Assembly: GCA_964399955.1 (NCBI GenBank)
Contig: CAYNST010000087.1
Coordinates: 1-14,586 of the forward strand
Length of the DNA stretch: 14,586 nt
Direction of reading: 5' to 3'
From: CAYNST01 sp964399955
GTDB lineage: Bacteria > Pseudomonadota > Gammaproteobacteria > Pseudomonadales > Cellvibrionaceae
The position numbers and the translations under genes were made by a program. The notes under the pieces are model-generated. The model had not been told where the DNA came from, searched no databases, and saw only the letters and a list, made by a program, of their open reading frames with translations. Every line of letters begins with the position of its first letter. Position 1 is the stretch's first letter. Shown here in pieces: positions 14,427 to 14,586 of the stretch.

Positions 14427-14586
14427 TTAGATCACCCCAGGTATAAATCGGTATTTAACGTGTTTGCAATATTCGACATAATCCGGGTCCAGACTCAAGT
14501 GGCGCTCCTCTGTGAGGGCACGCGCATAATAGATGCTAGAGGCAAATATCAGTCCGAGGATGTAAGACACACCCATCGAGAAGCTC
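14427..14586 (-). CDS. C-terminus of an isoprenylcysteine methyltransferase-like membrane protein
   Basis: The last 52 residues of a gene entering from the right edge. A hydrophobic helix (MGVSYILGLIFASSIYYA) is followed by RALTEERHLSLDPDY and VKYRFIPGVI at the stop (14427-14429). The 'EERHL..DP.Y..Y...VRYR.IPG' ending is typical of bacterial ICMT/phospholipid-methyltransferase-like integral membrane proteins, where this tail contributes to S-adenosylmethionine binding. The IS3 fragment end lies 38 bp downstream of the stop, so the gene itself is probably uninterrupted. The start and most of the protein are outside the window. Confidence 0.68.
   Translation of the reverse strand, partial: SFSMGVSYILGLIFASSIYYARALTEERHLSLDPDYVEYCKHVKYRFIPGVI

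Noticed and set aside
1..14586. tRNA, rRNA or CRISPR arrays
   Set aside because: No cloverleaf with TTCRANY-type arm, rRNA-like sequence or regularly spaced repeat was seen on either strand by eye.

Overview
The window looks like chromosomal DNA of a polysaccharide-degrading marine or soil gammaproteobacterium, most likely of the Cellvibrionaceae (Cellvibrio / Saccharophagus / Teredinibacter / Simiduia relatives). The reasons are the tandem CBM10-type cellulose-binding modules joined by poly-Ser linkers, a GH9 lipoprotein, a secreted protease with carbohydrate-binding modules, and gammaproteobacterial housekeeping-type genes (YgiD, a CDF efflux pump). Base composition is moderate in GC. I see no tRNA, rRNA or CRISPR array.

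Layout. 1-432: the start of a minus-strand gene leaving the left edge, then a possibly decayed plus-strand reading frame. 433-2372 (minus): a LytS/AlgZ-type histidine kinase and its LytTR response regulator, overlapping by 3 bp. 2589-4484 (plus, divergent from the kinase): a GH9 lipoprotein. 4788-7291 (minus): a two-gene operon with a membrane-anchored protein that resembles a metalloprotease prodomain, followed by a secreted HExxHxxGxxH metalloprotease that has no prodomain but carries two C-terminal CBM4/9-like modules. 7292-8344: about 1 kb with no clear gene, containing several perfect inverted repeats and possible coding debris. 8345-10105 (minus): a secreted CBM10-CBM10-Ig-beta-helix protein. 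10106-10828: no recognised gene. 10829-11686 (minus): a YgiD-type extradiol dioxygenase. 11756-12186 (minus): a frameshifted outer-membrane beta-barrel pseudogene. 12482-12841 (plus): a decayed REP-associated-type transposase. 13153-14085 (plus): a CDF metal efflux pump. 14182-14388 (minus): a truncated IS3-type OrfA with its presumed IS end. 14427-14586 (minus): the C-terminus of an isoprenylcysteine-methyltransferase-like membrane protein.

How it fits together. The left two thirds reads as a secreted-polysaccharide-utilisation neighbourhood. A surface GH9 enzyme sits beside a divergent two-component system that may control it. A protease with glycan-binding modules has an apparent inner-membrane chaperone/inhibitor encoded in trans, the same arrangement as CpaA/CpaB type II secretion. 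A cellulose-targeted beta-helix enzyme follows. The right third is a decayed, insertion-prone zone: an OMP pseudogene, a transposase remnant, an IS3 fragment, and three copies of an AGTGCCTGTYMC motif that bracket the transposase debris and the intact metal-efflux gene.

The strongest candidate for an under-described system is the split prodomain/protease pair at 4788-7291.
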